Shown: positions 44,610 to 53,497 of the stretch, one piece after another
Numbering within the stretch: the first letter of the stretch is position 1
Layout of the letters: each line of letters opens with the position of its first letter
DNA from: Mycolicibacterium flavescens
Lineage (GTDB): Bacteria > Actinomycetota > Actinomycetes > Mycobacteriales > Mycobacteriaceae
Reading direction: 5' to 3'
DNA: 64,000 bases
Assembly: GCF_001722335.1 (NCBI RefSeq)
Contig: NZ_MIHA01000013.1
Span: 115,117-179,116, forward strand
The notes under the pieces: model-generated
Database searches by the model: none
What the model saw: only the letters and a program-made list of their open reading frames with translations
Told to the model about the DNA's origin: nothing
Made by a program: the position numbers and the translations under genes

Positions 44610-45980
44610 ATGATCAGTGACATGACCACCACGTCGGACGTCTCCGCGCTGCCGCTGGTCCCGAAGAATCCGCTGCCGATCCGGCAGCTGGTGAAATTGG
44701 TCCGCAGGCTCGACACCGGGCAGGAGGTCATCCGGGACGCCGGCGGTCCGATCACCCGGATCCAGTTCGGGCCGAAATGGGTGTACCCGCCGATCGTGGC
44801 GGTGATGTCGCCCAACGGCATGCGCGACGTGCTGGGCCGCTCCGACGCGTCCTCGGAGCGCTGCATCTACCACGACGAGGTCCGCAACATGGCCGGCGAC
44901 AGCCTGTGGGTGCTGCCCAACGAGCTGTGGCGGCCCCGCAAACGCGCCTTGCAACCGGTGTTCACCAAGCACAACGTCCGCAACTTCGGCGGTCACATGT
45001 CCGGGGCGGCGCAGGCATTCGTCGACCGGTGGCCCGACGGCGGCGACGTCGACCTCGACATCGAGTGCCGCCGGGTGGCGATGCAGTCCCTGGGCCGCTC
45101 GGTGCTCGGCGTCGACCTCAACGAGCGCGGCGACGTCATCGCCCGGTGCATGCACGTGGCGTCCTCCTACACCACCGACCGCGCCTTCCGGCCGGTGCGC
45201 GCACCCCGCTGGCTGCCCACCCCGGCCCGCCGCCGGACCCGCAAGGCGGTCGCCGAGATGAAGGAGATCACCGACGAGATGGTGCGCGCGTGCCGCACCG
45301 ACCCGGACCGCGACGCCCCGCTGGTGCGGGCGCTGATGGACGCCAGGGACCCGGAGACCGGCCTGCCCATCGACGACGACGACATCTCCAACGACCTGCT
45401 GATCTTCATGCTCGCCGGGCACGACACCACCTCGACCGCGCTGACGTACGCGCTGTGGGTGCTCGGCCACCACCCCGAGACGCAGAAGCGGGTGGCCGCC
45501 GAAGCGGCCGCGATCGGGGACCGCGAACTCACCCCCGAAGACGTGCCGCGTCTGGGCTACACCGTGCAGGTGCTGCACGAGGCGCTGCGGTTGTGCCCGC
45601 CGGCCGCCGGGGTGGCCCGGCTGGCGACGCGCGACATCGCCGTGGACGGCTACCGGGTGGAGGCCGGAACCTTGGTCGCGGTGGGATTGTATGGGCTGCA
45701 CCATGATCCGAAGCTGTGGCCGAATCCGACGCAGTTCGACCCGGAGCGCTTCAGCCCGGAGAACGTCAAGGCCCGTAACCGGTGGGAGTTTCTGCCGTTC
45801 CTCGGCGGGGGCCGGCCGTGCATCGGCGAGCATTTCGCCCGGCTGGAGACGACGCTGGCGCTGGCGACCATCGTGCGCGCGATGGAAATCGACTCCGTCG
45901 ACGAAGGTTTCGAGTGTGAGGTTCCGCTGACGACGGTGGCCAAAGGACCGATCCGGGCCCGCCTTCGGCCCCGGACCTGA
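44610..45980 (+). CDS. cytochrome P450
   Basis: A 456-residue P450. The oxygen-binding I-helix motif is AGHDTTS, the K-helix ExxR is EALR, and the haem-binding loop is FLGGGRPCIGEHFA with the Cys ligand. The sequence type resembles CYP4/CYP102-like mycobacterial P450s, but family number and substrate cannot be assigned by eye. ATG 44610 or 44622 may be the start. It sits in an accessory block with an MpaB-type oxygenase and a flavin-binding protein, and no ferredoxin gene is adjacent. Confidence 0.92.
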   Translation: MISDMTTTSDVSALPLVPKNPLPIRQLVKLVRRLDTGQEVIRDAGGPITRIQFGPKWVYPPIVAVMSPNGMRDVLGRSDASSERCIYHDEVRNMAGDSLWVLPNELWRPRKRALQPVFTKHNVRNFGGHMSGAAQAFVDRWPDGGDVDLDIECRRVAMQSLGRSVLGVDLNERGDVIARCMHVASSYTTDRAFRPVRAPRWLPTPARRRTRKAVAEMKEITDEMVRACRTDPDRDAPLVRALMDARDPETGLPIDDDDISNDLLIFMLAGHDTTSTALTYALWVLGHHPETQKRVAAEAAAIGDRELTPEDVPRLGYTVQVLHEALRLCPPAAGVARLATRDIAVDGYRVEAGTLVAVGLYGLHHDPKLWPNPTQFDPERFSPENVKARNRWEFLPFLGGGRPCIGEHFARLETTLALATIVRAMEIDSVDEGFECEVPLTTVAKGPIRARLRPRT

Positions 45981-45983
45981 TGT

Positions 45984-46613
45984 CTAGCGGGTGCCCGCCA
46001 GCGCGGGTGCCTGTTCCCCGCTTCGCAGGCCCAGCCGCGGCAGCGGCGGACTGTGGGAATCCGGTGCCACCGACTTGTCGGCCGGGTGCCCGCCCCGGTG
46101 CCAGTTGACGACCGCGCCGGCCAGTTCGGCGACCTCCGCCTGGGTCTCGACGACGGCGTAGGAGGTGGTGACCTCGGTCAAGCCGTTGATCCGGCTCTCG
46201 TAGCCGATCCGGTGGGCCAGGTCGCGGGCCCAGCGCTCGACACGCAGCCGCTGGCCGAAGGACAGCGGCCGGGCGTCGCAGACCACCAGAACCCGGCGTA
46301 CCCCCTGGGTGTCGGCGGCGGTGACGGCCTCGTCGCAGATGGTGTTCTCGCAGGCCCGCAGCCGTCGGCGCGACGAGGGTGAAAGAGGTTTGCCGAACAG
46401 GGATTCGGCGGCGTCGGCCGCGACGATGAAGGCGGCCGAGCGGGTCGGGGTGTCACCTGTCTCGGGGGACGCCCGTGAGGGCCCCCCGCAGGCCGCGTCG
46501 CCCAGCGACGTCTCGATGCCGTGCTGTCGACACGCTGCCGCGATGGCTTCGGACAGGTCGTCGTCCTGACCGAACAGCATCACTGGCGAAAGCATGGTCT
46601 TCTGAATCGTCAT
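45984..46613 (-). CDS. unrecognised protein, 209 residues
   Basis: The sequence has no signal peptide or membrane helix. The N-terminal part (LFGQDDDLSEAIAAACRQHGIE) and the central GVRRVLVVCDARPLSFGQRLRVERWARDL suggest a Rossmann-like or flavodoxin-like alpha/beta fold without a clear catalytic motif. The C-terminus is Pro/Ser-rich. ATG 46613 is preceded by GAGGATC. It follows another orphan gene on the same strand, and is convergent with the P450. Confidence 0.7.
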   Translation of the reverse strand: MTIQKTMLSPVMLFGQDDDLSEAIAAACRQHGIETSLGDAACGGPSRASPETGDTPTRSAAFIVAADAAESLFGKPLSPSSRRRLRACENTICDEAVTAADTQGVRRVLVVCDARPLSFGQRLRVERWARDLAHRIGYESRINGLTEVTTSYAVVETQAEVAELAGAVVNWHRGGHPADKSVAPDSHSPPLPRLGLRSGEQAPALAGTR

Positions 46614-46628
46614 GACAGATCCTCACTC

Positions 46629-47039
46629 TCAGGTGCTGGTGGCCCGCAGGCCGGAAACTACTTCTTGCGCGACGGCGATCGCGTCCCGGTAACCGTCGGC
46701 GCCGTCGTCGTCGCCCAGCGCGATCTCGTTGCCCAGTCGCCGCCCGATGGTCCGGACCGCGGCCCGGATGCGGACCGATTCGCGGTCACGTCGCGAACCG
46801 TTGGTCATCGCGATCCGGTCCAGATACCCGGAGGCCGCGGCGATCTCGTCGAGTACGCAGATGCGGGCGAACCGGATACCGGCACTGAACCCCGCGCGGT
46901 ATGCCGGGCCCCGTTCGGCCGGCGGCGAGGCCTCGGCCAACTCGTCGAGCAGGCGGCGCAGCGCCTCATGGACCGTCACCGGCTGGGCGTGCGTATCGCT
47001 GGTCTCGGTCGCCGCGCCGATGCGCGCGTCAAGATTCAC
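46629..47039 (-). CDS. unrecognised protein, coupled to a micro-ORF
   Basis: About 136 residues from GTG 47039, mostly helical, with a conserved-looking centre RGPAYRAGFSAGIRFARICVLDEI. No family is recognised. GTG 47039 overlaps the TGA of a 21-codon ORF that has the strong Shine-Dalgarno sequence, so this start would be read by coupling; ATG 47066 in the same frame is the alternative. It is 15 bases upstream of the gene at 45984 and probably co-transcribed with it. Confidence 0.62.
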   Translation of the reverse strand: MNLDARIGAATETSDTHAQPVTVHEALRRLLDELAEASPPAERGPAYRAGFSAGIRFARICVLDEIAAASGYLDRIAMTNGSRRDRESVRIRAAVRTIGRRLGNEIALGDDDGADGYRDAIAVAQEVVSGLRATST

Positions 47040-47101
47040 CGTCGCCACAACTCGCTGCCCCTCCATCGCTCTGTACGCCTGTGCTTTTTGATCACGTTCA
47101 T
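47036..47101 (-). CDS. 21-residue leader ORF
   Basis: ATG 47101 is preceded by GAGGAGAG, the best ribosome-binding site in this region. The ORF encodes a short basic peptide (MNVIKKHRRT then a Trp/Arg-rich end) and its TGA overlaps the GTG of the next gene. It may simply load ribosomes for the downstream gene, or sense something through its Arg codons. Confidence 0.45.
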   Translation of the reverse strand: MNVIKKHRRTERWRGSELWRR

Positions 47102-47136
47102 GTCTCTCCTCAAAAGAAAACTCTGCAAACAGCGTT

Positions 47137-47206
47137 ATCCGGCCGACCATTGATTGCAATTCAATTCGCCTCGTGAATGGGCGTGCAAAACAATGGTCGG
47201 CCGGAT
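47137..47206. repeat. 16-bp perfect inverted repeat, 38-base centre
   Basis: ATCCGGCCGACCATTG (47137-47152) and its exact reverse complement (47191-47206) flank an A+T-rich centre that also contains ATTGCAAT. It lies between the small basic gene and the orphan gene pair. No target-site duplication is seen. It may be a terminator for the basic gene, a large operator or a non-autonomous element. Confidence 0.8.
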
Positions 47207-47284
47207 CGGCTCCGCTTTATTCGCCGGACAATTCAGTTGGGCTGTCGACCCCGCTGCGTCGGGCGGCTGACCGTGGTTCCCCGG

Positions 47285-47410
47285 CTACCGGTCGGCCCGC
47301 TTACGCTTGGGGACGATCTCCTGGGCCATCTTCTCCCGCTTGGCTGCTCGCCGCTCCTTGAGCGTCTTCGACGGCTTCTTCAGCGTCGCGCCCTGGGACT
47401 TACTAGCCAT
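47285..47410 (-). CDS. small very basic protein, 41 residues
   Basis: ATG 47410 to TAG 47287-47285 encodes a Lys/Arg-rich helix-forming peptide (MASKSQGATLKKPSKTLKER at the start, PKRKRADR at the end). A strong GGGAGGT site precedes the ATG, and TATGGT (47452-47447, minus strand) is a plausible -10, so expression should be good. It has the composition of a nucleic-acid or ribosome-associated protein. No function is known to me. Confidence 0.72.
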   Translation of the reverse strand: MASKSQGATLKKPSKTLKERRAAKREKMAQEIVPKRKRADR

Positions 47411-47639
47411 TTTTACCTCCCGCTAGCATTTCTCCATCAATTCGCGACCATACCCCAGAAAAAATAAAATGCCAGTCCAGCACGGGATTTCGCGTCGCCG
47501 AGGTCGGGAGGGCGGAGAAACCGCGGGTGTCGCTGTCGATTTCGGACAACCGCCCGGTTCGCGCTTGTCCGGAACGGGCAAAAGCGGGGTCCGGTGGCCT
47601 CGACAGGATGGTGGCGATCCCGTCGGCACGAGGAGGCCC

Positions 47640-48056
47640 ATGACGCCGAGCGTCTGCGCGTGTCCCGACCTGACGAGCGGCGGGGCGGCGCGTTTCGCCC
47701 TGATCCCGACGCTGCTGTTGCGGCGTCACCACGTCATGCACCGCCCGTCGCGCCTGGTCGGCCCCGCGCTGCATCCTGAATCCCTGATCGTCGAGGTCGT
47801 CGGCGACATCGATGCGAGCAACACCGGCGCGCTGTGCGACCACGTCGACGAGTTCGTCGCGCCCGGTCACCGGACCGTGCTCGACTGCAGCGGCGTCGAA
47901 TTCTTCGCGCTCGCGGGCATGCGGCTGCTGGTGGACGTCGACGACCGCTGCCGGCAGCTCGGTCTGCCGTGGGCGCTGATCACCTCCGAAGCCGTCGAGA
48001 GGGTGCTGACGGTCGCCGGCGCGGCCCGTCGCTTCCCCGTCGTCGACCAGGGGTGA
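47640..48056 (+). CDS. STAS-domain protein (anti-sigma factor antagonist-like)
   Basis: A 138-residue protein whose C-terminal 100 residues form a STAS domain (LIVEVVGDIDASNTGALCDHVDEFV; TVLDCSGVEFFALAGMRLLVDV). The Ser that is phosphorylated in SpoIIAA-type antagonists (DSSG) is replaced: the sequence reads FALAG. It may therefore be non-switchable or sense another signal. AGGAGG lies just before ATG 47640. It converges on the first LAL gene, four bases away. Confidence 0.8.
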   Translation: MTPSVCACPDLTSGGAARFALIPTLLLRRHHVMHRPSRLVGPALHPESLIVEVVGDIDASNTGALCDHVDEFVAPGHRTVLDCSGVEFFALAGMRLLVDVDDRCRQLGLPWALITSEAVERVLTVAGAARRFPVVDQG

Positions 48057-48060
48057 CGGG

Positions 48061-50667
48061 TCACGAACCGCGCAGGATCGCGATCAACTGCTCGCGGCTG
48101 TTCGCGCCGACGCGCTGTGACGCCCGGAACAGGTGGCCCTCGACCGAACGGACCGACATGGTGAGCCGCTCGGCGATCTCCCTGTTGGACAACCCCTGCG
48201 CGGCCAGCGAGATGATCTCGCGCTGCCGGGCGGTGAACACCTGCGGCGCCGCGGCCGCCGACAGCGCCGGCGTGCGCGCGCCCTGGCACTCGGCCGCCAA
48301 CCGTGAGGCGACGGCCGACGCGGTCATCGCGGCGCCCCGCAGCCCGCGGCCCTGATAGACCGATACGGCCTGGGCTGCGGTGTCGGCTGCTGCGACCCGG
48401 TCACCGAACGACTCGTAGCGCCGCGATGCCGCGAGCAGTGCGTCCGCGTCGCCGTCGGCCAGGGCGGCGGCGTGCGCGGCGGCGGCCGGCGCTCTCGGGC
48501 CCTGAACCACTGTTGCCAACTCGGCGAGGCGGCCCGCGGTGGTGTGGTCGCCGAACTGCGTCGCGGTCTGCAGCAGCACCACCTGCCACGCCGGCCTGTC
48601 GAGTTCATCCTCTCGTCGCGCGGCCGCGCGCAGGATCGAAATCGCCTCGGAGCAGGTACCTTCCGCGGCGCATACCCAGGCCTCGGCCAGCGACCGGTAG
48701 GGGTCGAACATGCACGCCTGCGGGTCCCGCGCCCACCACTGGAGGGCCTCGAGTTCCCGGCGGGCGTCCGGGGCCAGACCGAGCATCGCGGTCACCGTCG
48801 CCAACCACGTCCTGGCGAACGTCTTCACCATGCGCCCGCTGTCGCCGGGGCCCAGGTAGGCCAGTGCATCGCGCAGCGACCGGCGCGCGTCGCCGAGCGC
48901 GCCGCTGCTCATCGCCGACAGTCCGACCATCACCCGGTGCCACGACTCCTCGAACGGGACGTCGAGCGTGTCGCGCCTGATGCGCTCGATCACGGCGTCG
49001 GACTCGGCGAGCATCCCTGCCAGGCGGTAGCCGTGGGTCTCCTGAAGTGCCAAGCGGCGCAACAGGTGTCCCGATTCCGGTGACCGGTCGGCCACCGCAT
49101 AGCCCGTTTTGGCGGCGGCATCGATCTCGTCGACACGCCCCAGGTCGCCCAGGCCGGTGACATACACCCAGGCCAAGAAGATCGTCGCCACGTCGCTACC
49201 CGGCGAGACGGCCGACGCGGTGTCGGCCATCGCCACCGCGGTCCGGGAGTGCCCGCGCACCAACTGGATCAACGGCCGCAGGGCCGCGGCGATCGACTGT
49301 GCGTTGACGTCGTCGACGGGCAACAGTTCGAGTTCGGCTTCGGCGCTGCCCACTTCGCCGAGGATCAGCGTGAAGTTCATCGCGCGCAGGATCGCGATCT
49401 GCGTCCGCTCGAGCCCGCAGGCCTGGGCGGCCTGTTCGGCGAGCACCGCCTCGGCCTCGACGCCGCGCTCCTGCCACGTGATCGCCATGGCACGGGCGAT
49501 TTTGGCCCACGGCCCGCCCCCGACCGCGACCGCGCGTTCCGCGAGGTGTTCGGCAAGCCGGTGGTCGAGCAACTGCATCGCCGCCGACGCGGCGGCGAGC
49601 AGCAGCTCCGAGTCGGGAACCAGATCGGATTCCAGTGTCAGCACCGCGCGTCGGATCAGGGCGCGGGGATCGGGGGAGCCTTTGCGGGCCAACTCCGCGG
49701 CGATCCGGCCGCTGACCCGGCGCATCCGCAGCGAACCGGTGTGCCGAATCTCGCCGAGCAGTGGGTGGGCCAGCCGCACCGACGCCGGCCGCGCCGTGCA
49801 GTCGACGCTGATCAGGCCCAGCGACTCGGCCTGGGAGAGCGCGTCGGCTCCGGTCACGGCTTCGAGCACGTCGGATTCGAGTGGTTCGGCCACCGCCAGC
49901 GCATCCAGGACGTCGCGCACGGAATCCGGTGCCTGCGCGATGCGGGATTCGAGCAGCTCGGTCAGCGTGGGGGACAGGCTGGGCTGACCGTTCCACAGCC
50001 ACACCCCGGCGCGGCGCGTCACCCGCCCCGCGTCGACCTCGTGGTCGAGCAGGTGCCGCAGATACAGCGTGTTGCCCTGCGTGTACTGCCACAACCGCTC
50101 GGCGGTGAACGAGTCCACCGGGCCGCCCAGTACCTGCTCTACCAACCGGCTCAACTCCTCCGGTGAAAGGGGCTGCAGCTCAAGCCGATCGAGGTGCTGG
50201 TCTTTCCAGATCGCGGTGATGGCGTCCGGCGGGGTCTCACCGGAGCGGATGGTGAGAATGACCGTCGCCAGCCGCCGGGTGACCAGTTGGTGCACGGTGA
50301 ACGCCGACAGGTCGTCGAGCAGATGGGCGTCGTCGACCCCGACCACCACCGCACCGGGCGCGGCGTCGCCGATCAGCGCGTCGATCACTTCCCGGACCCG
50401 GCGCAGCGGATCGGGCCCGAACTCGCTGGCGATCTCGACGAACGCCCCGAGCGGGACGCTGCGCGACGATGCCGTGCCGACCAGCCAGTGCCTGCGCGCG
50501 CTCGGCGGCCCGCACCTTGCCACCGCCTCGAAGGCCACCCGGGTCTTGCCCACACCGGCCGCGCCCGACAGCACCACCCCGCGCGCACGGTCCCCGACCG
50601 AGCGGGTCGCCTCGGCGATCACCGCCAGTTCCTCGGACCGTCCGACCAGGGGCCACTGGCGGATCAC
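48061..50667 (-). CDS. LAL-type LuxR regulator, copy 1
   Basis: An 868-residue large ATP-binding LuxR-family regulator. The N-terminal AAA/NACHT-like ATPase has Walker A GAAGVGKT (residues 35-42) and Walker B VVVGVDDAHLL. A long helical, TPR-like middle follows. The C-terminal 65 residues are a LuxR helix-turn-helix (FTARQREIISLAAQGLSNRE, then VRSVEGHLFRASQRVGA). GTG 50667 aligns with the start of its paralogue. It is the downstream member of a tandem pair with a 58-base gap. Confidence 0.9.
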   Translation of the reverse strand: MIRQWPLVGRSEELAVIAEATRSVGDRARGVVLSGAAGVGKTRVAFEAVARCGPPSARRHWLVGTASSRSVPLGAFVEIASEFGPDPLRRVREVIDALIGDAAPGAVVVGVDDAHLLDDLSAFTVHQLVTRRLATVILTIRSGETPPDAITAIWKDQHLDRLELQPLSPEELSRLVEQVLGGPVDSFTAERLWQYTQGNTLYLRHLLDHEVDAGRVTRRAGVWLWNGQPSLSPTLTELLESRIAQAPDSVRDVLDALAVAEPLESDVLEAVTGADALSQAESLGLISVDCTARPASVRLAHPLLGEIRHTGSLRMRRVSGRIAAELARKGSPDPRALIRRAVLTLESDLVPDSELLLAAASAAMQLLDHRLAEHLAERAVAVGGGPWAKIARAMAITWQERGVEAEAVLAEQAAQACGLERTQIAILRAMNFTLILGEVGSAEAELELLPVDDVNAQSIAAALRPLIQLVRGHSRTAVAMADTASAVSPGSDVATIFLAWVYVTGLGDLGRVDEIDAAAKTGYAVADRSPESGHLLRRLALQETHGYRLAGMLAESDAVIERIRRDTLDVPFEESWHRVMVGLSAMSSGALGDARRSLRDALAYLGPGDSGRMVKTFARTWLATVTAMLGLAPDARRELEALQWWARDPQACMFDPYRSLAEAWVCAAEGTCSEAISILRAAARREDELDRPAWQVVLLQTATQFGDHTTAGRLAELATVVQGPRAPAAAAHAAALADGDADALLAASRRYESFGDRVAAADTAAQAVSVYQGRGLRGAAMTASAVASRLAAECQGARTPALSAAAAPQVFTARQREIISLAAQGLSNREIAERLTMSVRSVEGHLFRASQRVGANSREQLIAILRGS

Positions 50668-50725
50668 CGCCAAATTCTATGCCTGCGGTGGGGTTTTCCG
50701 TGAGAAGTCGCCCAGCGCGGCCGGA

Positions 50726-53359
50726 TCACGTCCCGGGTGCGCTGCCGGTCAGGATCGAGATCAGCTGTTCGCGGCTGTTGGCCCCGACCCGCTGGGATGC
50801 CCGGAACAGGTGGCCCTCGATCGAGCGGACCGACATGGTCAGCCGCTCGGCGATCTCCTTGTTGGAAAAACCCTGCGCGGCAAGGGAGATGATCTCGCGT
50901 TGGCGCGCGGTGAACGGCTGTGGACGGGACACCGCGGCCAACGCCGGTGTCAGCGCGCCCCCGCATTCGGCGGCCAACCGTTCGGCCACGGCCGCGGCGG
51001 TCATCGCGGCGCCGCGCAGCCCGGCCGCCCGGGACACCGCGACCGCCTGCGCGGCGGCGTCGGCGGCCGCGATCCGATCACCGAACGACTCGTAGCCCCG
51101 CGATGCGGCCAGCAGTGCCTCGCCGTCGCCGGCGGCCAGCGCCGACGAGTGGGCGGCCGCCGCCGAAGCCCGCGGGCCCTCGACCGCGGTGATCAACTCG
51201 GCGAGGCGCTCGGCGGTGGTGTGGTCACCGAACTGCGTCGCGGTCTGCAGCAGCAGCACCTCCCACGCCGGCCTGCCCAGCTCACGGTCGCTGCGGGCCG
51301 CCGCGCGCAGCACCGCGATCGCCTCGGACACCGCACCTTCGGCCGCGCACACCCAGGCCTCGGCGACCGCGCGCTCGGAATGCCAGCCGCGGGCGTCGGG
51401 GTCGGAATCCGACTGGCAGATCGGGGCGAACTCGCGACGCGCGTCGGCGGCTTCCCCGGCCATCGCGTCGACAGTGGCCAGCCATAGCCGCGCGAACCGC
51501 TTACGCATGCGACCGCTGTGGTCGCTGCCGATGTCGGTCAGCGATTCGCGGCACAGCCGCTGCGCTTCGGTCAGCCCGCCGCGGTTCACCACCGCCAGGC
51601 CGGCCACGAACGCGTGCCACGATTCGGCGACGTGCCAGGAGCCCTCGAACGGGACGTCGACGGTGTCGAGCCGGATCCGCGCGATAGCGGCGTCCGATTC
51701 GGCCAGCGCGCCTGCGGGGCGGTAGGCGTAGGCGTGCAGGAACGCCAGCGGCACCCGCAGGTGCGACACCTCGGCGGACCGGTCGGCCAGGCGGTAGCCG
51801 CGGGCGGCGGCAGGTTCGATCTCCGCGACGCGGCCCAGCTCGCCCAGCCCGTTGACCAGGGCGAAGACCGACAGCATCTGGGCCAGCGCGTTGTCGGACG
51901 CGACGCCGAGGTTGGCGGTGGCCCGCTGCACCGCGGTCGCGGCGTGCCCGCGCACGACGTCGATCAGCGCGCGCAACGACTCGGCCACCGGCCGGGCGGC
52001 CTCGTCGTCGGCCGGCACGTGGGCATCGAGTTCGGCCTGCGCGTTGCCGGTCTGGTTGAGGATCACCGCGAAGTTCAGTGCGCGCAGCAGCGCGATCTGC
52101 GCGCGCATCGGGCCGGTGGTCTGTTCTGCGAGTTCGGCGAGCACCGTTTCGGCTTCGTGTCCGCGCTCCTGCCAACTCAACGCCATGACATGGGTCATCT
52201 TGGCCTCGAGCCCGCTGCCGACGCTCACCGCGCGTTCGGCGAGTGTTTCGGCCAACCGCAGGTCGAGCAGCTGCATCGCCGCCCAGGTGGCGGCGTTGAG
52301 CAGCGCGGAGTCGGGCGGTGAGTCGGATTCGAGGGTGAGCACAGCGCGCCGGACCAGGTCCCGCGGGTCGGTGACGTCCTTCTTGGCGAGCTCGCCGGCG
52401 ATCCGCCCGCGCAGACGTCGCATCCGCAGCGATCCGGTGCGCCGGACCTCGCTGAGCATCGGGTGCGCCACCCGCACCGACGGCGGCCGCGCCGCGGTGT
52501 CCACCGTGACCAGGCCGAGGGCCTCGGCTTCGGCCAGCGCGTCGGGATCGGTCACCGCGGCCAGCACGTCGCTGCCCAGCGGTTCGGCGACCGCCAGCGC
52601 GTCGAGCACGTCACCGACCGCAGCCGGCGCCTGTGCAATCCGCGCCTCGACCAACTCGGCGAGCGTCGGCGAGAGCTCGGGCCGCCCGTCCCACAGCCAC
52701 ATTCCCGACCGCCGCGCCAACCGTCCGGCGTCGACTTCGCTGTCGAGCAGGTGGCGCAGGTACAGCGCGTTGCCCCGGGTGTACTGCCAGAGTCGTTGCG
52801 CGCTGAGCGAATGCACCGGGCCGTCGAGGATGTGCTCGAGCAGCTTCGTGGTCTCCGGTAGCGAGAGCGGTTGCAGCTCAAGGCGTTCGAGCCGGTGGTC
52901 CTTCCAGATCGCGGTGATCGCGTCCGGCGGCGTCTCACCGGAGCGGATCGTCAGGATCACCGTCGCGAGTTGGCGTGTCACCAGTTGGTGCACGGTGAAC
53001 GCCGACAGGTCGTCGAGAAGGTGCGCGTCGTCGACCCCGACCACGACGTCGCCGCGACCGCCGATCAGGCCGTCGATGACTTCGCGGACCCGGCGCAGCG
53101 GGTCCGGGCCGAAGTCGCTGGCGATGTCGGCGAACGCGCCGAGCGGGACGCTGCGCGCCGACGCGGTGCCGACGATCCAGTGCCGCGAAGACATCCGCGA
53201 TGCGCACGCCTCGACCGCCTCGCGGGCCAGCCGGGTCTTGCCGACACCGGCGGATCCGGACAGCACGATCCCGCGGGCATGCCCCCTGCCTGCCCGCGTC
53301 GCCTCGGCGATCATCTGCAGCTCTTCGGAACGCCCGACCAGAGGCCAGCGGCGGATCAT
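50726..53359 (-). CDS. LAL-type LuxR regulator, copy 2
   Basis: An 877-residue paralogue of the neighbouring gene, aligning along its whole length: Walker A GSAGVGKT, VVVGVDDAHLL, the identical segment HQLVTR...LATVILTIRSGETPP, and a C-terminal LuxR helix-turn-helix almost identical in the recognition helix. Both copies should therefore recognise similar DNA. It is divergent from the exported-protein cluster, and the palindrome at 53443-53466 lies in the gap of 138 bases. Confidence 0.92.
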   Translation of the reverse strand: MIRRWPLVGRSEELQMIAEATRAGRGHARGIVLSGSAGVGKTRLAREAVEACASRMSSRHWIVGTASARSVPLGAFADIASDFGPDPLRRVREVIDGLIGGRGDVVVGVDDAHLLDDLSAFTVHQLVTRQLATVILTIRSGETPPDAITAIWKDHRLERLELQPLSLPETTKLLEHILDGPVHSLSAQRLWQYTRGNALYLRHLLDSEVDAGRLARRSGMWLWDGRPELSPTLAELVEARIAQAPAAVGDVLDALAVAEPLGSDVLAAVTDPDALAEAEALGLVTVDTAARPPSVRVAHPMLSEVRRTGSLRMRRLRGRIAGELAKKDVTDPRDLVRRAVLTLESDSPPDSALLNAATWAAMQLLDLRLAETLAERAVSVGSGLEAKMTHVMALSWQERGHEAETVLAELAEQTTGPMRAQIALLRALNFAVILNQTGNAQAELDAHVPADDEAARPVAESLRALIDVVRGHAATAVQRATANLGVASDNALAQMLSVFALVNGLGELGRVAEIEPAAARGYRLADRSAEVSHLRVPLAFLHAYAYRPAGALAESDAAIARIRLDTVDVPFEGSWHVAESWHAFVAGLAVVNRGGLTEAQRLCRESLTDIGSDHSGRMRKRFARLWLATVDAMAGEAADARREFAPICQSDSDPDARGWHSERAVAEAWVCAAEGAVSEAIAVLRAAARSDRELGRPAWEVLLLQTATQFGDHTTAERLAELITAVEGPRASAAAAHSSALAAGDGEALLAASRGYESFGDRIAAADAAAQAVAVSRAAGLRGAAMTAAAVAERLAAECGGALTPALAAVSRPQPFTARQREIISLAAQGFSNKEIAERLTMSVRSIEGHLFRASQRVGANSREQLISILTGSAPGT

Positions 53360-53442
53360 CGCCGAATCGTATCCGGCCGCAACGCGTTGCGAGGGCTACC
53401 GAACACAACTTCGGACGTGTGTGGAGTAGTGCCGGGCGCGGA

Positions 53443-53466
53443 ACTGGGGTAGCGGCTTACCCCAGT
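53443..53466. promoter_or_regulatory. lux-box-like palindrome, site 1
   Basis: ACTGGGGTA (53443-53451) and TACCCCAGT (53458-53466) flank six bases, a perfect 24-base palindrome. An outer stem CGGGCGC/GCGCCCG (53433-53439/53475-53481) surrounds it. Its centre, 53454.5, is 43.5 bases before ATG 53498, and TACGTT (53486-53491) lies six bases before that ATG. This is the position of a class II activator site for a leaderless promoter. Confidence 0.75.
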
Positions 53467-53497
53467 CACCTCCGGCGCCCGTCGTTACGTTTCCGCC

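Noticed and set aside
47137-47206. Interpretation of the 16-bp inverted repeat as a MITE
   Set aside because: No direct repeats flank it and no second copy is seen in the window, so a mobile origin is not supported here.
47451-47457. TACCCCA near the small basic gene as a third lux-box-like site
   Set aside because: The opposing TGGGGTA arm is missing six bases upstream; only a half-site that overlaps the minus-strand -10.
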